64,000 nucleotides of DNA from Siphonodentalium dalli (taxonomy: Eukaryota; Mollusca; Scaphopoda; Gadilida; Siphonodentaliidae). The notes under the pieces were generated by a model. The model saw nothing but the letters and a program-made list of their open reading frames with translations, made no database searches and was not told where the DNA came from. Both the position numbers and the translations under genes were made by a program. The stretch spans positions 212,865,982 to 212,929,981 of the forward strand of contig CP136063.1 of the NCBI GenBank assembly GCA_032622095.1, given 5' to 3'. Shown in pieces: positions 1 through 13,452 of the stretch (position 1 is the stretch's first letter; every line of letters starts with the position of its first letter).

Positions 1-19
1 GTAGTTTGACAACAAAATG

Positions 20-346
20 TCATAACAATGGTATCCAAGATGATTTTGAGCTCCAAAAGCTATTTGGTGAAAGGAAATATGGAGTTGTTTTGACCGTACC
101 TTTGGGAATGACGAGGGATATGGTACTCGGCCATACTTCTTCCATGAAATCCCATAGTAATTCTCCAAAGAATTCTCGGCCCTCGGCCAGTTGTTCCCGA
201 TTTGATATCCACATTGACATCGGTCTGTCTTCGGAGTATAGCTTTGTCTTGTAAGCTCTCTGCAAAGATTGAATGGGGTCTTCGTCATCACCATCACCAC
301 AGGCATATCAGACTATCAGTCAAACGAATGCGACGAGACCCTTTAT
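20..346 (-). pseudogene. Third exon of the minus gene: degenerate YrdC/Sua5-like segment
   Basis: A plausible acceptor (AG at 348-347 after a pyrimidine-rich tract) restores phase 1 with the donor at 9969. The resulting DKG...LTDS segment aligns without gaps to the plus copy's DNG...PTDT. At 296-294 the frame meets TGA inside a TGATGG repeat. A different frame then continues the homology: residues around FFGELLWDFMEEVWPSTI and VIPKG match FGDLMWAFFGRCYPGGIS and VVPKG in the plus gene. The substrate motifs are altered: PTDT is LTDS, and the KxR lysine is followed by Leu-Tyr rather than Glu-Arg. A donor-like AAAG|GTACGG ends an exon at 100; otherwise the frame runs to a stop at 20-22. An alternative acceptor at 281-280 would skip the LTDS part and avoid the break. 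It could be a pseudogene, a sequence error or an unusual exon choice. Confidence 0.6.
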
Positions 347-3300
347 CTACCACACGCGTGAAAGGAGTATTTCTTTAAAGGGACTCAAGTCATTCGAAGT
401 TGGTTCATGCGAAACACACACCTGACGAAGTGGTCCTGCTATGATGCGGTTGGGTCCTGCTGATTTGCTAATATGCTGTTAGGGCAAACTGATGCTGTTA
501 ACAAAGTGTACCGTTATATTTTTGTTGTCTCTTTCATGATGTTCCGATAATCTGAACATCCAGGAAAAGCCATTATGCGTATCAAACATTCCAAAACATA
601 TTTACTGCGAAATATTTGTAATACTGGTTGTATTAGTTGTTGAAAATCGACTATAATCAAGGTGATTTTCAAAAATATATATGTTTTTGAATGTTTCATA
701 CACACACTGGTTGTTTTCTCAAATCGCTCGGATTAGCCAAACGCCGCGAGAATTGTGACTTTAGATAAAATAACGGTACTTTTCGTAACGGCATCAGTTT
801 GCCCTACCCGCACCACAGCAATTCAGCAGGACCACCAACATCATAACAGACTAGCAGGACCACTTGAACAGGGGTGAAATAGCATAACAATCTGTGAAAG
901 AACTATCATCAATATATATTTACATACTAAGTGTGATTGTCACTAAATCCAGCATTCTGATTGGTCGGCGCCCACGTGGCTAGTTGCAATTATTTATCGG
1001 TGAACGCGCAACAGCTCATAACTGCAGCCTCATAATTACATCGACGCGTCATAGGTTTTGGAAAGACGAACGCGTAATGTTTTGGGCGCATTTGGACTCG
1101 CGCAGGATTGACTTAATAATTCATCGGGTTTCAATATAAAGAGAAATTGTTCCTGTTAACTTTTGCCAAGGGTGCTATGGGATATTTTGGGCTGGTTTCA
1201 GGGCCTGGAACCTACGTCACCGGAAGGGTAACCCTACATCAAAATAACTGTAAATAAAGTTCGACTCGCTACTTCGACATCGTTTTTTAAATAAATACCA
1301 TCGATTTCGATGTAATATTATAAGCAAAGGAGCTATGCCACCTGCAAATCTCGACAAATACAGAAACCGAAAATCGGAAAGAATTGCTTATAATGAGAAT
1401 TTCGCATTCGCAATTCAAAATCGCGTCCGATTTCCTATTTTCGTGCAGGTGTTAACGCCAACATTTCATGTTCTGCGCGCCCTAAACTCATTTTAAAACC
1501 GTATACATTGAGTTTCGGGATATTATAAATGTTAAAATTTGAATCAATAACAAAATATTAACTTTCCCGTGGTTTGTTTGTAAATTTCTTAAGACACAAA
1601 GAATTTGTATGAATTTGTCTATTAATGGTAACGCCCACATCGCGTTAACGCTCACATAATATTGGCCTGTTTGCACTCAGAATTGAGTCACCATCCGTAT
1701 AATCCGGTAGATGAACTATTAACGATCGTGTTCACATATACACACTCAGTTAAATGCGTTACTATACACAAATGGCTGTTATAGAGATGCCAATATACTA
1801 TTTGATAATACTATATATAAAGACGAGCATAAATTCATGGCATAATCATTGTTTTTACGTTCTCGTTGTATATTCGTTAGTTTAATTAAGTGTATCTACT
1901 GTCATTCGTTCTCTTATTCCATATTCATTGTAGTACTACTTTGTTATTCCATTCTATTTCCGTCGGTTAAATCCATGTTAATATGTTCATATTTCCAGTT
2001 TCGTCTGAAAGTTGTCGTTAAAACATTATCATGCAATAAAGATTTCTTTAATTATATTCTATTACTAACATTCATTGTTTACCCATGTTTATTGATAATG
2101 AATTGAATGTGTTATTCGGTCCAGGAACCTTCGTTGTCAAACAATCTGGTCACGCATCAATTATATTCGCAATCCAAAACCAAAACATCGGGATATATGT
2201 AACGGATAAATACATTTTCAAACACCCTGTCCCACCATCAGTCAATAATCATAAAGTATGGTTAGGTACTCAAGTCCCAAAAACTAATTGGTCACATATA
2301 TATTAACTATAGCAGGTTATATAGTGAATTGTGAACATAATATGGTTCCTGTGGCTGGATAATATTCATTTAGTTTGGTTATGTTTAACATTATATATTA
2401 AATTTTCTTATATAAACTGGATAGTCCGTTTATTGAATACTTTTGCAGACAAAAATGATATATACAAGGAAAAAACCAACTTAAAGTTGAATAGAAGAAA
2501 AAATACAACAAAAAGAGGCATGTTGTGTCGTCTAAGAGAAGAGGACAACTTATATTCTCGCCAGCGACCAAGCGTCGGAGAATATGTATACGACCGAATG
2601 TGAGTCCAGTGTGTTCGAGATTTATATATAACACTCCAGAAAAACTCAGAACTCCGCGAACCCCAAGATCAGACAGGAAGAGGGTTAAACGGTCTCCAAC
2701 ATCGACTAAAAAGAAGACTCGCGTCCGGTTGTTCCCTGTTGAGAGTGATCCGGAGAACGAAATGATTAGTCTTATCCCAATCGTGTTGAAAGAACTAAGT
2801 CGGTGTGATTTTCAAGATGTGCCGCTGGAATTTTTCAAGCTTGTTACTATTTATTTGGCTTCGGGGGTAAATAATATTTTATTTGAGTCGAGGAACCCAC
2901 CAATCAAAGCTCAGAATGGTCAGATATCGATTTTTTAAATCTATTATTTTTCACCACCTGGAATATTTAGTGGCCCAGTAAAAGTCGACGAGTAGACTGC
3001 CTCGGACCAAATTTGCGGATGAAGATGGTTAACTCGAAAATCAAGTAGCTTTTTTGTCAGATATTTGACAAACCGACAAAATGTTGAAAAATAACAGGTT
3101 TAGGCCAATTTTATACTATATTTGACTGTAGTTAGCATTAGTTTTGGTTGTTTAACCGATTCTGATAACTGAAGCGGGCATTTAAAAAAAATTTGTTGTT
3201 GGAATCTGATGATATGGGGGACCATCGAATCGGATTGATTAGCTTTAACTTTGATTTTAGGATAACTTATTAACCTGATCGTTTACAGAATACATCTTCT

Positions 3301-6300
3301 ACTCAAATTACTTATTTGTTTATATAATATTAGATTATATATATTAGATTGTTGTTATTATCGGGAGTTTATTGAAAATGGCGTAGGCCTATAGTACCCA
3401 TTAATTAGTTTTAAGTTGTTCTATTTACTTATCAAATATCAACGAGCGAGTTAGATCATGACACGAATCTCTACTATATGGCGAACGGGCGGTAGCCATA
3501 GTAGAGATTCATGGCATGATCCACGAGCGAGTATGAATGGTTGCCGGCAAAACAAATTTCAATAATAATTAAATACATGTGAATTTAATGCTACTTCCCT
3601 CGCTAAGATCCCCCGAAGATTCCCGCTAACATCCTCCGGAAAAGGGAGGGATATCCTGAATAGCACAGAACATAACACGGCGTTAGAATAACGTTGCGTT
3701 TGTCTCTGGGGGAAATCAGTCAGAACTAACTGACTAACTGACTAACACCACGACATTCAAAAACTATTTTAGAGTAGGGTTCATAAAAACTGTGCGAAGT
3801 ATTTCAGTTTGACGATGTTGTGTAACTACTACGAGAGTGCGACTTTGCGAGCTTGTGATTTTAATTAATTTCTATTAATTAACAGTTTTTTCTTTTATTA
3901 ATTTCAGAAACATTTGAATTTGAAACAAAAATTGAATAATACAACTTAAAAGCTCCTTCCTGGTTCAACTCAAGCAGTGGCGATATTGCGATATATTCAT
4001 TTATCAAACGTTGGTTTATTTTAGCCTATAATTATATATGATGCATCAACCAGAATGACATTTTTTCTTATTCCCTATAATAATATTGATATATAAAGGT
4101 CATATAATTACTTATTATTTTATTCATTTATGTCTTGTGATAGTAATTCCGTGAAAAACGTATTAATTAGCCTGCCATAATACAAGTGAAGCAGTCTACT
4201 TTTGAGCCGATGTATACAGATTCGCCTCGGCAATATTCGGGGGATCTTAGCAAGGGAAGAATTACACTCTTGCGCTTCCATAAGTTCCATTAACTGTGAG
4301 GCATACACTACTCACTGGTCCTAAAACTAATTGTGATATTCGGCAATTGAAAGAATTCAGCCAAATTGCCGATTTTGGAATCAAATGTTGATTATATGTA
4401 GGCGTTACCATTTATGTCACAATTCCAGTTTTAAAAGCCAATGTAAGCGTTACCATTTCAAAACTCTGAAACATGCCTCGAAAATTGGTGACGGAAACCA
4501 CCTGAACGCGATAATCTTTACAACCGTTACATATATATCTCGGTATAGATGACTGTGAGCTAGCAAACAATGTTTTACAGCTCATAACCAATGATTTTTT
4601 TAGTGGTTTATGTACATAGTTTGCAAAAACGATAAATACCCACTTCGAGTCGCACCGAGCAGCCGCCATTTTTCGGTGAAAAACTTTGTTTTATGACGTA
4701 GGTTCCAGGCCCTGGGTTTTGTCACGATACACTTTTCGATTTAAATACATTTACAAAAGTGGCTTTTTCGCTAAATGGATATAAATATAAGGATTAACTG
4801 TCATGTGGACTATTTTTATGGAGATGTAACCGTGAGGTAAGTGGTCATAACTTGTATGTAAAACCCTTCACGGTTACATCTCCATAACAACAGTCCACAT
4901 GACAGTTAATCCTTATGTACATGACAAAAATAGATTTACTTTCTTCTTATATTCATTTATTAATAACTCAACAATAGTGAGATATCTCATGTCAAAACCA
5001 TTGTTATGTAAACAATGGAGTTCACGATACAGTCTTATTGGTTCAATAAGATATCAACGTTTATTCAGAACTTAGCGATAAACATTGGAAAAGGTCTTTG
5101 CATTGAAAACTATTTGGAAAATCATATTCAGACTAAAATATTTGAACTTACTACACGATTAGCGATGTTTGTTGACAAATCACTGTAACAGTTTTGTTTA
5201 CATACCAATGGTTTAACCCTTTACCCAACAAACCGGCCAAAACCGGCCAAATAAAGCTTCAACAGCCTAAAATATCTTCGGTCTGTCTCAATAGAACCAT
5301 ACAAATATGGATATCATTGGAACCGGCTCCTTGACCACATTGTGATAGTTACAGTTTTTTCTTACATTCTTTAACAATTTTATAATTTTTAATGTGTTAA
5401 GCCAATGCATTCTCTTATATATGCGAGGCGACCTATGGTCGACTCGCATATATAAGAGAATGCATTGGCACAGGGCCCTTCTGTTGGGTAAAGGGTTAAA
5501 ACGCGAAATTTCGTTATTGGTGAACTATAAATATTTGATTATGAGAACAGCGTTTATATATTTCTCCATGTTCTTCTTGGTGGTGATGTTTTTACAGACG
5601 TTAACACTTGCACGACAGGAGCCTGAAATTTTGCGAAAAACCCTGTGCCAATGAATTCTCTTATATGTGCGAGTCTCACACAGGGAGCCTCGCATATATA
5701 AGAGAATATAATGGCCTAACTCAATTTTCCTTGACCTTGTAAGCCATTGATTTTTCTTATATATAATATAAAGCGAGGCTCCCTATGCACTGGCACATGA
5801 TATTAAATGCAGCACCAGTTAATATTGCTTGAACTGTATCCATTGCGAGTGCCTTGAGTCCCATTGAATGCAGGTAATATTATCCTACAACCATGCACGT
5901 AAACACACCTTACACTGTAACATGCTTTATCCGATTTCACTGCATAAACGTATATGATTTGTAGGAAGTAGTGTTATTTATTAAGTTGTTGACCATCAGG
6001 GATACGGGGAAGCAGGAAGACAGCCCGGCAGGGATATGTTACCTCCTGCAATATACTGCATTGTAATACGACATTTCCTAAACCTACACACAAGGCTCGT
6101 CCTGATTGGTCAGTATCCTGTATTCCCATGGAGACACGACCGTCGTTTTGTGGTACAATTCTAGATATTCTGAATTTTACCTCAAACAAAATGTGGTGCA
6201 ATCAATGAAATGCTGCCAAAGCCTAAAATTTTCAGAAATCAAACCACACGGGCATTGTCAATGCCTTGCTGTAGACTGAAGAAAGAGACATATAATGACT

Positions 6301-9300
6301 ATACCTACTGTACAATACTGAATTTTATTTAAGATAGAACAAAAAATAAGTCTTATCTGAATTTTGTTTGGCAAAAAGGCAATGGAATGGGGTCGCCGTT
6401 CAATAGTGACGTCATGTCTGACGTTACAGTTCTAAGAGAAGAACTGTTTGGTGGAAAATCATACCACGCAGAGCTAGAAACTAGGCTATTATATAGCAGG
6501 TCGAACGTATGTCACTATAATTTCGACCAAAACATACAGTCGAATTACAAAAGAAATAAATACACTGTGCATCGGCGTGTATAGTAGAATTTGACCACAT
6601 AAACTGATTGTAGGACGACGCGAATCAGTTTCTGTGTGGTCAAATTCTACTAAACACGCCGATGCGCAGTGTATTTATTTAATTATATTATCTTGTTATG
6701 TGTCAATTACATTGTACTATTCATATGTGTATTGTAAAAACAATTATCATATCATTTAGTACGGCAGTTCTATCTTGTGAATATTTGGTTAAACGTTAAC
6801 AAATTATCTCCAGTAACGATAAAGAGCGTTTAATGTATCACGCCGTTGAAAATCGATGACTGACGTTATTCAAGACATTATCGATACGAAAAGGTGGGAT
6901 ATGTTTTCTGAATAATTTGAGGTCCCCTGTTCCTTTAAGATTTTATAAATTTTGTGGGGAGTCGACATCGGTGGACCTTGTTCGTGACTATTATATTAAG
7001 TGTTTACATACAAATAATTTGAGTCGACGACTCATTGCCATATTTACCTCCACTGCATCAGGACATTTTGCAGACGCAATTAGAGTATAAACCACATCGG
7101 TTGGTATACCGACAATACCTCCTTCATTCAAGATATCTGGAAAATGAAGGTAAAATGAGATATAAATGTATAATGAACATTCTCTACCTGCTCATACATA
7201 ACCTACACCAATATAATTGGTGCTCATATTTAGATACCGATTGATATTTAATCTGAGTAACACGTGACACGCGATGCTAGGATTATTTTTCCAATATGAG
7301 TATTCTGATTTAAAGGCACGGGCGGCGTTCGTTTCAGAAATATTCACATTTGTTCAAATCGCCATCAACAGAAGGAATATTACAATATATATAGTTTTGT
7401 TTATATGCCAAACATAATCAGCGCATAAATAGTATATTGTTGTCAAGACGTACGATGGTGTACGTAAACAATAGCTTGCTCGTGTTACAGAAGTTGTGCT
7501 TCTGTTTACATAACACAGCGAAATTATATAGGTTAATCACACAAACATGATTACATGATATAAACGCTTTTTATTATTTCCATATCAGGAAAACTGTAAC
7601 AAACAACGCTCATTATGTTTACCATATCCGGATCTAAACAAAAGCCAGGAAACGTAACGTTTTTTTTGCTTTTGTTTACATAACAAAGGGGAAAAAATTG
7701 ACAATAATATACTGTTTATGCCATATTTCTGATTGGTATAAGAACAAAATCTGTCTATATTTTACTATTCTTTCTGTTTATGGTGGTTTTTGACGGATGT
7801 GAGTATTTTATCAGCATACCCAGCGCCAACGCCGCCCGTATCTTTAATGGGAAGGTGAATACTTGAGCAGACTGAAGCCACCACTAAATATACATCCTTT
7901 TAGAATGAGTATATTGACTAAATAATAAATTAAACACAAACAAACACAATATTTAAAGAGCAATTTTTAAAGAGAATTGTTTTTGAAAAAAAACCCCAAT
8001 AATTTTAACCTATGTTTCACTATTCAATCGTAATAGGTGGTAGTTCAGATTGTTACCATATACTAGCTCTTTTAGCAAAATTTGTTCCATCCTCGAATAT
8101 ATGTTTTTTATTTCGAACACTTGAGTAAAATATACACGATCCGCATCTGGAGTATTAACCAATAAAGTGACTCTTTCGTGAATCATATGCAGCCAACTTC
8201 ATCGCGTTGGACGAAACGTGAGTTTTACAGATATGGCACTATCACGTATTTTCCATGTAACAATATAAGTGACATTTACGGCCCTTTTATTTTAAAATAT
8301 GGAAAATCTTTAAATTTGGAGGTTTAATCCGCGTAAATGCACGTAAACGTCGACCTCTGGCATCACAAGAAGCAACATCAATTTGTAATAACTGACAGCA
8401 TGTTGGTCGATATAACTGACCATAGCGCGTGTTACACAACTCAGGTCTCCTGCCGTCGGTGGCACTTATATCAATTGAATATACTTAATCTTCACACTGT
8501 TTTACCGGCATGCACGATTGTGTGAATAACCCACTTCAATGTACAAACAAAGGCGCCAAACCGATTTGGAGAGGGTCAGTGTCAGATATGAGAGTGTCAA
8601 AGGCGCCACATATATTTGGATATAGAGTTTTATGGCCTTCATCCTGTGTGAGACTTAGAATTCCAGGAATGTAGAAATGTATGAAATTTGTACATATATG
8701 TATAATTATATTGAATTTTTCTATTTTCCAAGCAATATCCACTTTGTAGTTTTCCTATATTTGGACATTTTTATGATTTTATCAATCTCTATTATGTGGA
8801 ACAAAGCTGATTTTAAAGATGATATAAACGTATCCGCAAAAGTGTCATTTTGAATACAAATTAGGCGTAAATTTCAGGTATATTTGAAATTTAAAGTATC
8901 CATGAATGTGTTTTGCCCCCGAATATATATGGTACTTAAATTGCACGTATATTTGAAATTCAATTTCATTGAAACGTCACATATTTTCCATTAACTGTCT
9001 AGATTTGTGGCATATACGGATCATGTACATTTCCATAAATTTTAGATATATGTGGAAGAATACGTGTTCGTAAATGTACTTATATTTCAAATTAATATGA
9101 CATTTAAGTGATCCGTATATGCCGCAAATCTAGACATTAATGGAAAAATACTTGACATTTGAATGAAATAAAATTTGGCGCAGTGCCGTGATCTACATTA
9201 TGAAGCGACTAAAGTGACTATACAAACGAATTACAGTTTGTCCAATAATGATACCCATTAACTTTCTAGCTTTTGATGCGCTGTCAAATTTGACACCATG

Positions 9301-12300
9301 CAACCACCATATGTAAGTTTATATACCAGAACATAATTAGATATATAGATAGATAGATACTTTATTTACAAAATGCCCAATTAACAAAACAACATACACC
9401 CTGAAATACAAACATATAAATAAATTGGAATGCAATGAAATGAAAATATAAAATACATATATGACAATAACTGCAGGCACTTTGCCTGGGGCAGACATAA
9501 CACTATAACAGCTATAACTAAATAATTAAAGTGGGATGTTATAGATTTGGTCACCATCAGAATGATTACCCGATTCACGCCCCACCACGAACGTCTAGAC
9601 CATGAACCCATTAGTTTCACGTTCTAATGGCCAGATATCGACTTTAAAAAGAGGAAGTTTTGATCCCCAGCTAAAATTCACACGATCGCCTCATATAAAG
9701 AGCGTCCATGTTTGCGTCGACCAAAAGCAATATGTGATAAAGAGCGTTCTCATTTATGAGCTTTTGTGATCGATTTCGGCGTATAACTTATGGATGATTT
9801 CGTGGATTTTTAGCGGCGCCCGTGTCATACGAATGACTGTGTTTGCACTTATTTTCCATTTTTTTTGTTGCTTTTTGCATGGTTCGCGAAAAATTGGCTC
9901 ATGCAATTCTGAATTATTTGGTGTCAAATAGTGCATCGTTAATGCCCATTTAAATATAGTAATAGTTACCTGCTATTGCTTTAACGCCAGTTGCTCTCCC
10001 GCCATCTGCCCAGAATACTTGTGATCCTTGTGAGTGGATATAGCTGCACTGAATGATGGGGTCGCCGACTGGAAGCACCCTCCGCCCCCATACCATTCTG
10101 AATGAAGCCTCGAAGAAACAGTAGAGGCAGACTAAAACGAAGAGGATGGTGACCACCCGTTCATATACTTGGAAGGCAGGAACATCTAAAGTTTGCAGTA
10201 GAAACGATATGACGATGAGCTCAAACAGGATTGATACAAGTGTCCAAGCTTTACTGATGACCAACGAGCACCCAATCAGAAGCAGACCAACGACTAGGAA
10301 ACTTATAGTGCCAATCATAATAACAGCTACGTTGTTTACTACTATTAAGTCCACAAGACCACGTTGCGTTCCCCAAATTGTCCAGAAAGCAGCGAAGGTT
10401 ATGAACGATGAACTCTCAAATGTTATGCCACGAGCGAATCCTATAGCACCGGCAGCGAATTGGGCTCCACCACCCACTAAAATTACCCAAGGCAGAATAA
10501 TCAGGCTTTGACCAGGTGGTGCCCAGAAAATTGACAAAGCGGCGATGGCACTTGAAGCAAATCCAATCATGTCCAGATCCTCATAGTTTGAATAACCTAG
10601 CACATCCGCTGCTACATAGCTTTTTACTTGAGGCCTCTGCTTTCCATACAGGCATCTTGCAAAACATGAACAACTATCTATCAAGTAGTTCTTGATGCTC
10701 TCGGACCTTGCTAACTTCACTCCGAGTGGTAATTTGAATGGTCCCGGATTAAATCTAGTCATATGCGCCAGCATTCTATACAAAGCAAATAAGAATCCAA
10801 TCCAGCCCATTCCACCAAGAAAACGACCCTGTAGGTTATTAACGCACAGCGATATGATGAATATAACAAATAAAAGGTCCTGCAATGATTGGATCAGATC
10901 TCTGGTAAGACTCATCACTGCTGCCGACAAGAAGAAAATCATGTACAGAACATACACTGGATATGACGGTATCGTGTTGATGCCCACGAACAATTCAAGT
11001 CCCATGTTGAACGATATCGCAATCCACAGTAAGCCATGTATACAGAATGTGAACGCACTGAATGGATCGTATCTTCGGATTGCCACTATCCCCGCAGTGA
11101 TCTGGAAGAAACCAGCGCCCAACATCCATGCAAATCCGAACTTCGGATCAGCCGTTGCCCCGGTAACATGGCTTGCGAACACTGCGAACGCTACGACGTC
11201 CATTGCCCATCCGAGAACTGTGTAGTCTCGACTCGGTCGTATTAAAGCAGCGTCCGTTCGGAATATTCCTTCTTTATTTCTGTCCCGAACTCTTCTGGCG
11301 AAATTAGATATTGATATATAGATGAGAACGATGAAGAGCAAAATATAGTAACTTGCAGCACTGAAGTGCATCTCCCGCCACAATGATACTGTCAGGAATA
11401 TGGTCGTCATCAGAAATCCCAGCGAGAGTACTGACGCTAACTTCGATGTGTCCTGAAGTCCGCCCAATGCAACGATGAGGAATATGAACATAAACGCGCC
11501 ATATCCCGGGAACAATCCTTCCACCGGAAGGTTTACTGTATTTGGGAATGAGTTCTGTGTGGCGAAGAATATTCCTATACATCCCCAGTATGATGTCAGG
11601 ACGAGAAAAAATGCTCGGAGAGTCTGGTCGTCCGGGTCCTGTGCTGTGATTCCTGAAAATAAGCACAAATTTTCCAGTTTGAAATATGCGGTGACCTATA
11701 CAGATTTCAACGCTTTGTTGACTAAATACTCATTGATGAGTGGTTCCCTTGCACCAAATGGGGAATGTTCAGATAATAATTCCAACGCACATCATAAGGT
11801 CGTTTGTTGAACTTACCGTTTGATTATTCCCTCTGATATGAAAATAGGAATATCTCTTGAGCTCGTAAAATCAACACACCCATCCAAGTAAACGATCGAC
11901 CATCCCAGTTGTCATAATATATCCAACTAGGCTAACATTTTGACTGATCTGTTTTCAGTCGATGACGTCGAAGTGCACACCGAACATAACTTCATGGCAA
12001 CAAACTCGTCGCGTCAGAACTAAACTGTTCTATCTCCATTTTGGTGGGAAAATGAGATATTTGAATCTTTCGATTCAGTGTGGGATTTCCTATCAGAAAA
12101 TCACCAGGTATCGTGTTTAACATATAACAAATTTGAATGAGAGGCTGTGGAAATCTGTGCCATCTCAAAACTCACTTTTTGGACAGTGCTATATTGTTCT
12201 ATCTCCACTGTGGACCAATGCATCTATTTATTTTGTACCACGTGATTATATAAATTTCAGTGCTAAATTGTTCTTTATCTGACCTTCAATAGAAAGCAAT

Positions 12301-13416
12301 GGAACCATATCTTGTCAGAGTGCCAGCGAAGTGACTAGTTGGAAAGAATGCTTTCTCACTCCCATGTGTGAACAACTTATTTCTGGGAGAATTACTGTGT
12401 TAAAATGGCGCAATTTGGGATTAGTGCACGTTTATATGATTGAAAAACACGAAAACCACTATAGAACGGAATAAAAACAGAACATTTGATGCAAATTGTT
12501 CTATCTCATAAGTGCAAGATATAATATATTTTGACTCGAAACTCGTCATATAATTGTATTTCTACACCAGCTCTCACATCATATGTGTACTATGTTCCAA
12601 AACCGAATGAGACCATGTGAACCGGGGTGTCAAAACTTTAAACTCGATTTCCCAAAAAAATTGAAATATGGAGATAGAATATTTTAGTTCTGCCGCTTAA
12701 GAGTTTAACAAAGAGTTGGAATGTGACATCAATCTAAACTATGGTGTATAATGTCAATAGCTCTTTCTGGTGGATAAATAATGTCTGTAGTTAAGGATAA
12801 TTTTTGGATCTTATCTGATCTTCGGAATAGACCGTACATTGACCTGATAAATGCAAGAATTAATATGTGAAAATAACAGGACAATAAGATCTTCTCTCAT
12901 TTAAAGTGGATGTAGTAAATATTAATACCACCCGACTTCTGCCACATGTATAATCACGTAACCACGCTTAATCTAGTCAGTGTTGTGTAGATATATCGCA
13001 GAAACACCCGACGTCACCAGAGCGTAACACCCCATCCTTGTTAAACATCGCCGGTCTCTTTCGGTGAACTTCGGAAATGACGTCACAAGTTGAAGGTCGT
13101 AATTACCCCGTGCGCGGGTGTAAATAATGAATATTTGCGATCAAACGCTCATGTTTTGGAGTAAGTTGCATCATGTAGCATGCACGTTTAAACAATACTA
13201 TGATTAGACGTGCGTGCACGCAATGTGGTACTCGTGAGTCGCAGAATCGCAGCTATTCGATTCGTCAGATCGTAATAAAATGACAAAGTGCTGACATTAA
13301 TGGGGAAAAACTGGTGTTCGTTTCTTCGTGTTATCACTGATGATCATCATATTCATACCTATTATTGAATTTGTACGTTCTCTGTGGCCAAGCCATTTTA
13401 GTGCATATTCAAAACG

Positions 13417-13452
<36 letters not shown>

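Larger units (their letters stand above)
1199..4714. mobile_element. 3.5 kb TIR element with 5-bp target duplication
   Basis: The ends are inverted copies: CAGGGCCTGGAACCTACGTC begins at 1199 and its reverse complement ends at 4714. The flanking five bases are identical on both sides (GGTTT at 1194-1198 and 4715-4719), which fits a target-site duplication. The interior is AT-rich and holds an open frame at 2525-2938, a small hairpin at 3454-3521 and a nested inverted-repeat unit at 3597-4256. No transposase was recognised, so the superfamily is unassigned. The CAGGG terminus would suit hAT, but a 5-bp duplication does not. Confidence 0.65.

Noticed and set aside
5974-6201. 75-codon minus-strand ORF with fairly protein-like composition.
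   Set aside because: It matches neither AceTr nor YrdC segments expected between minus exons 2 and 3, has no clear splice sites, and I recognise no family.
10146-11810. Several plus-strand ORFs of 69-177 codons.
   Set aside because: They are antisense shadows of the minus-gene membrane exon, whose translation has consistent transmembrane and family motifs.
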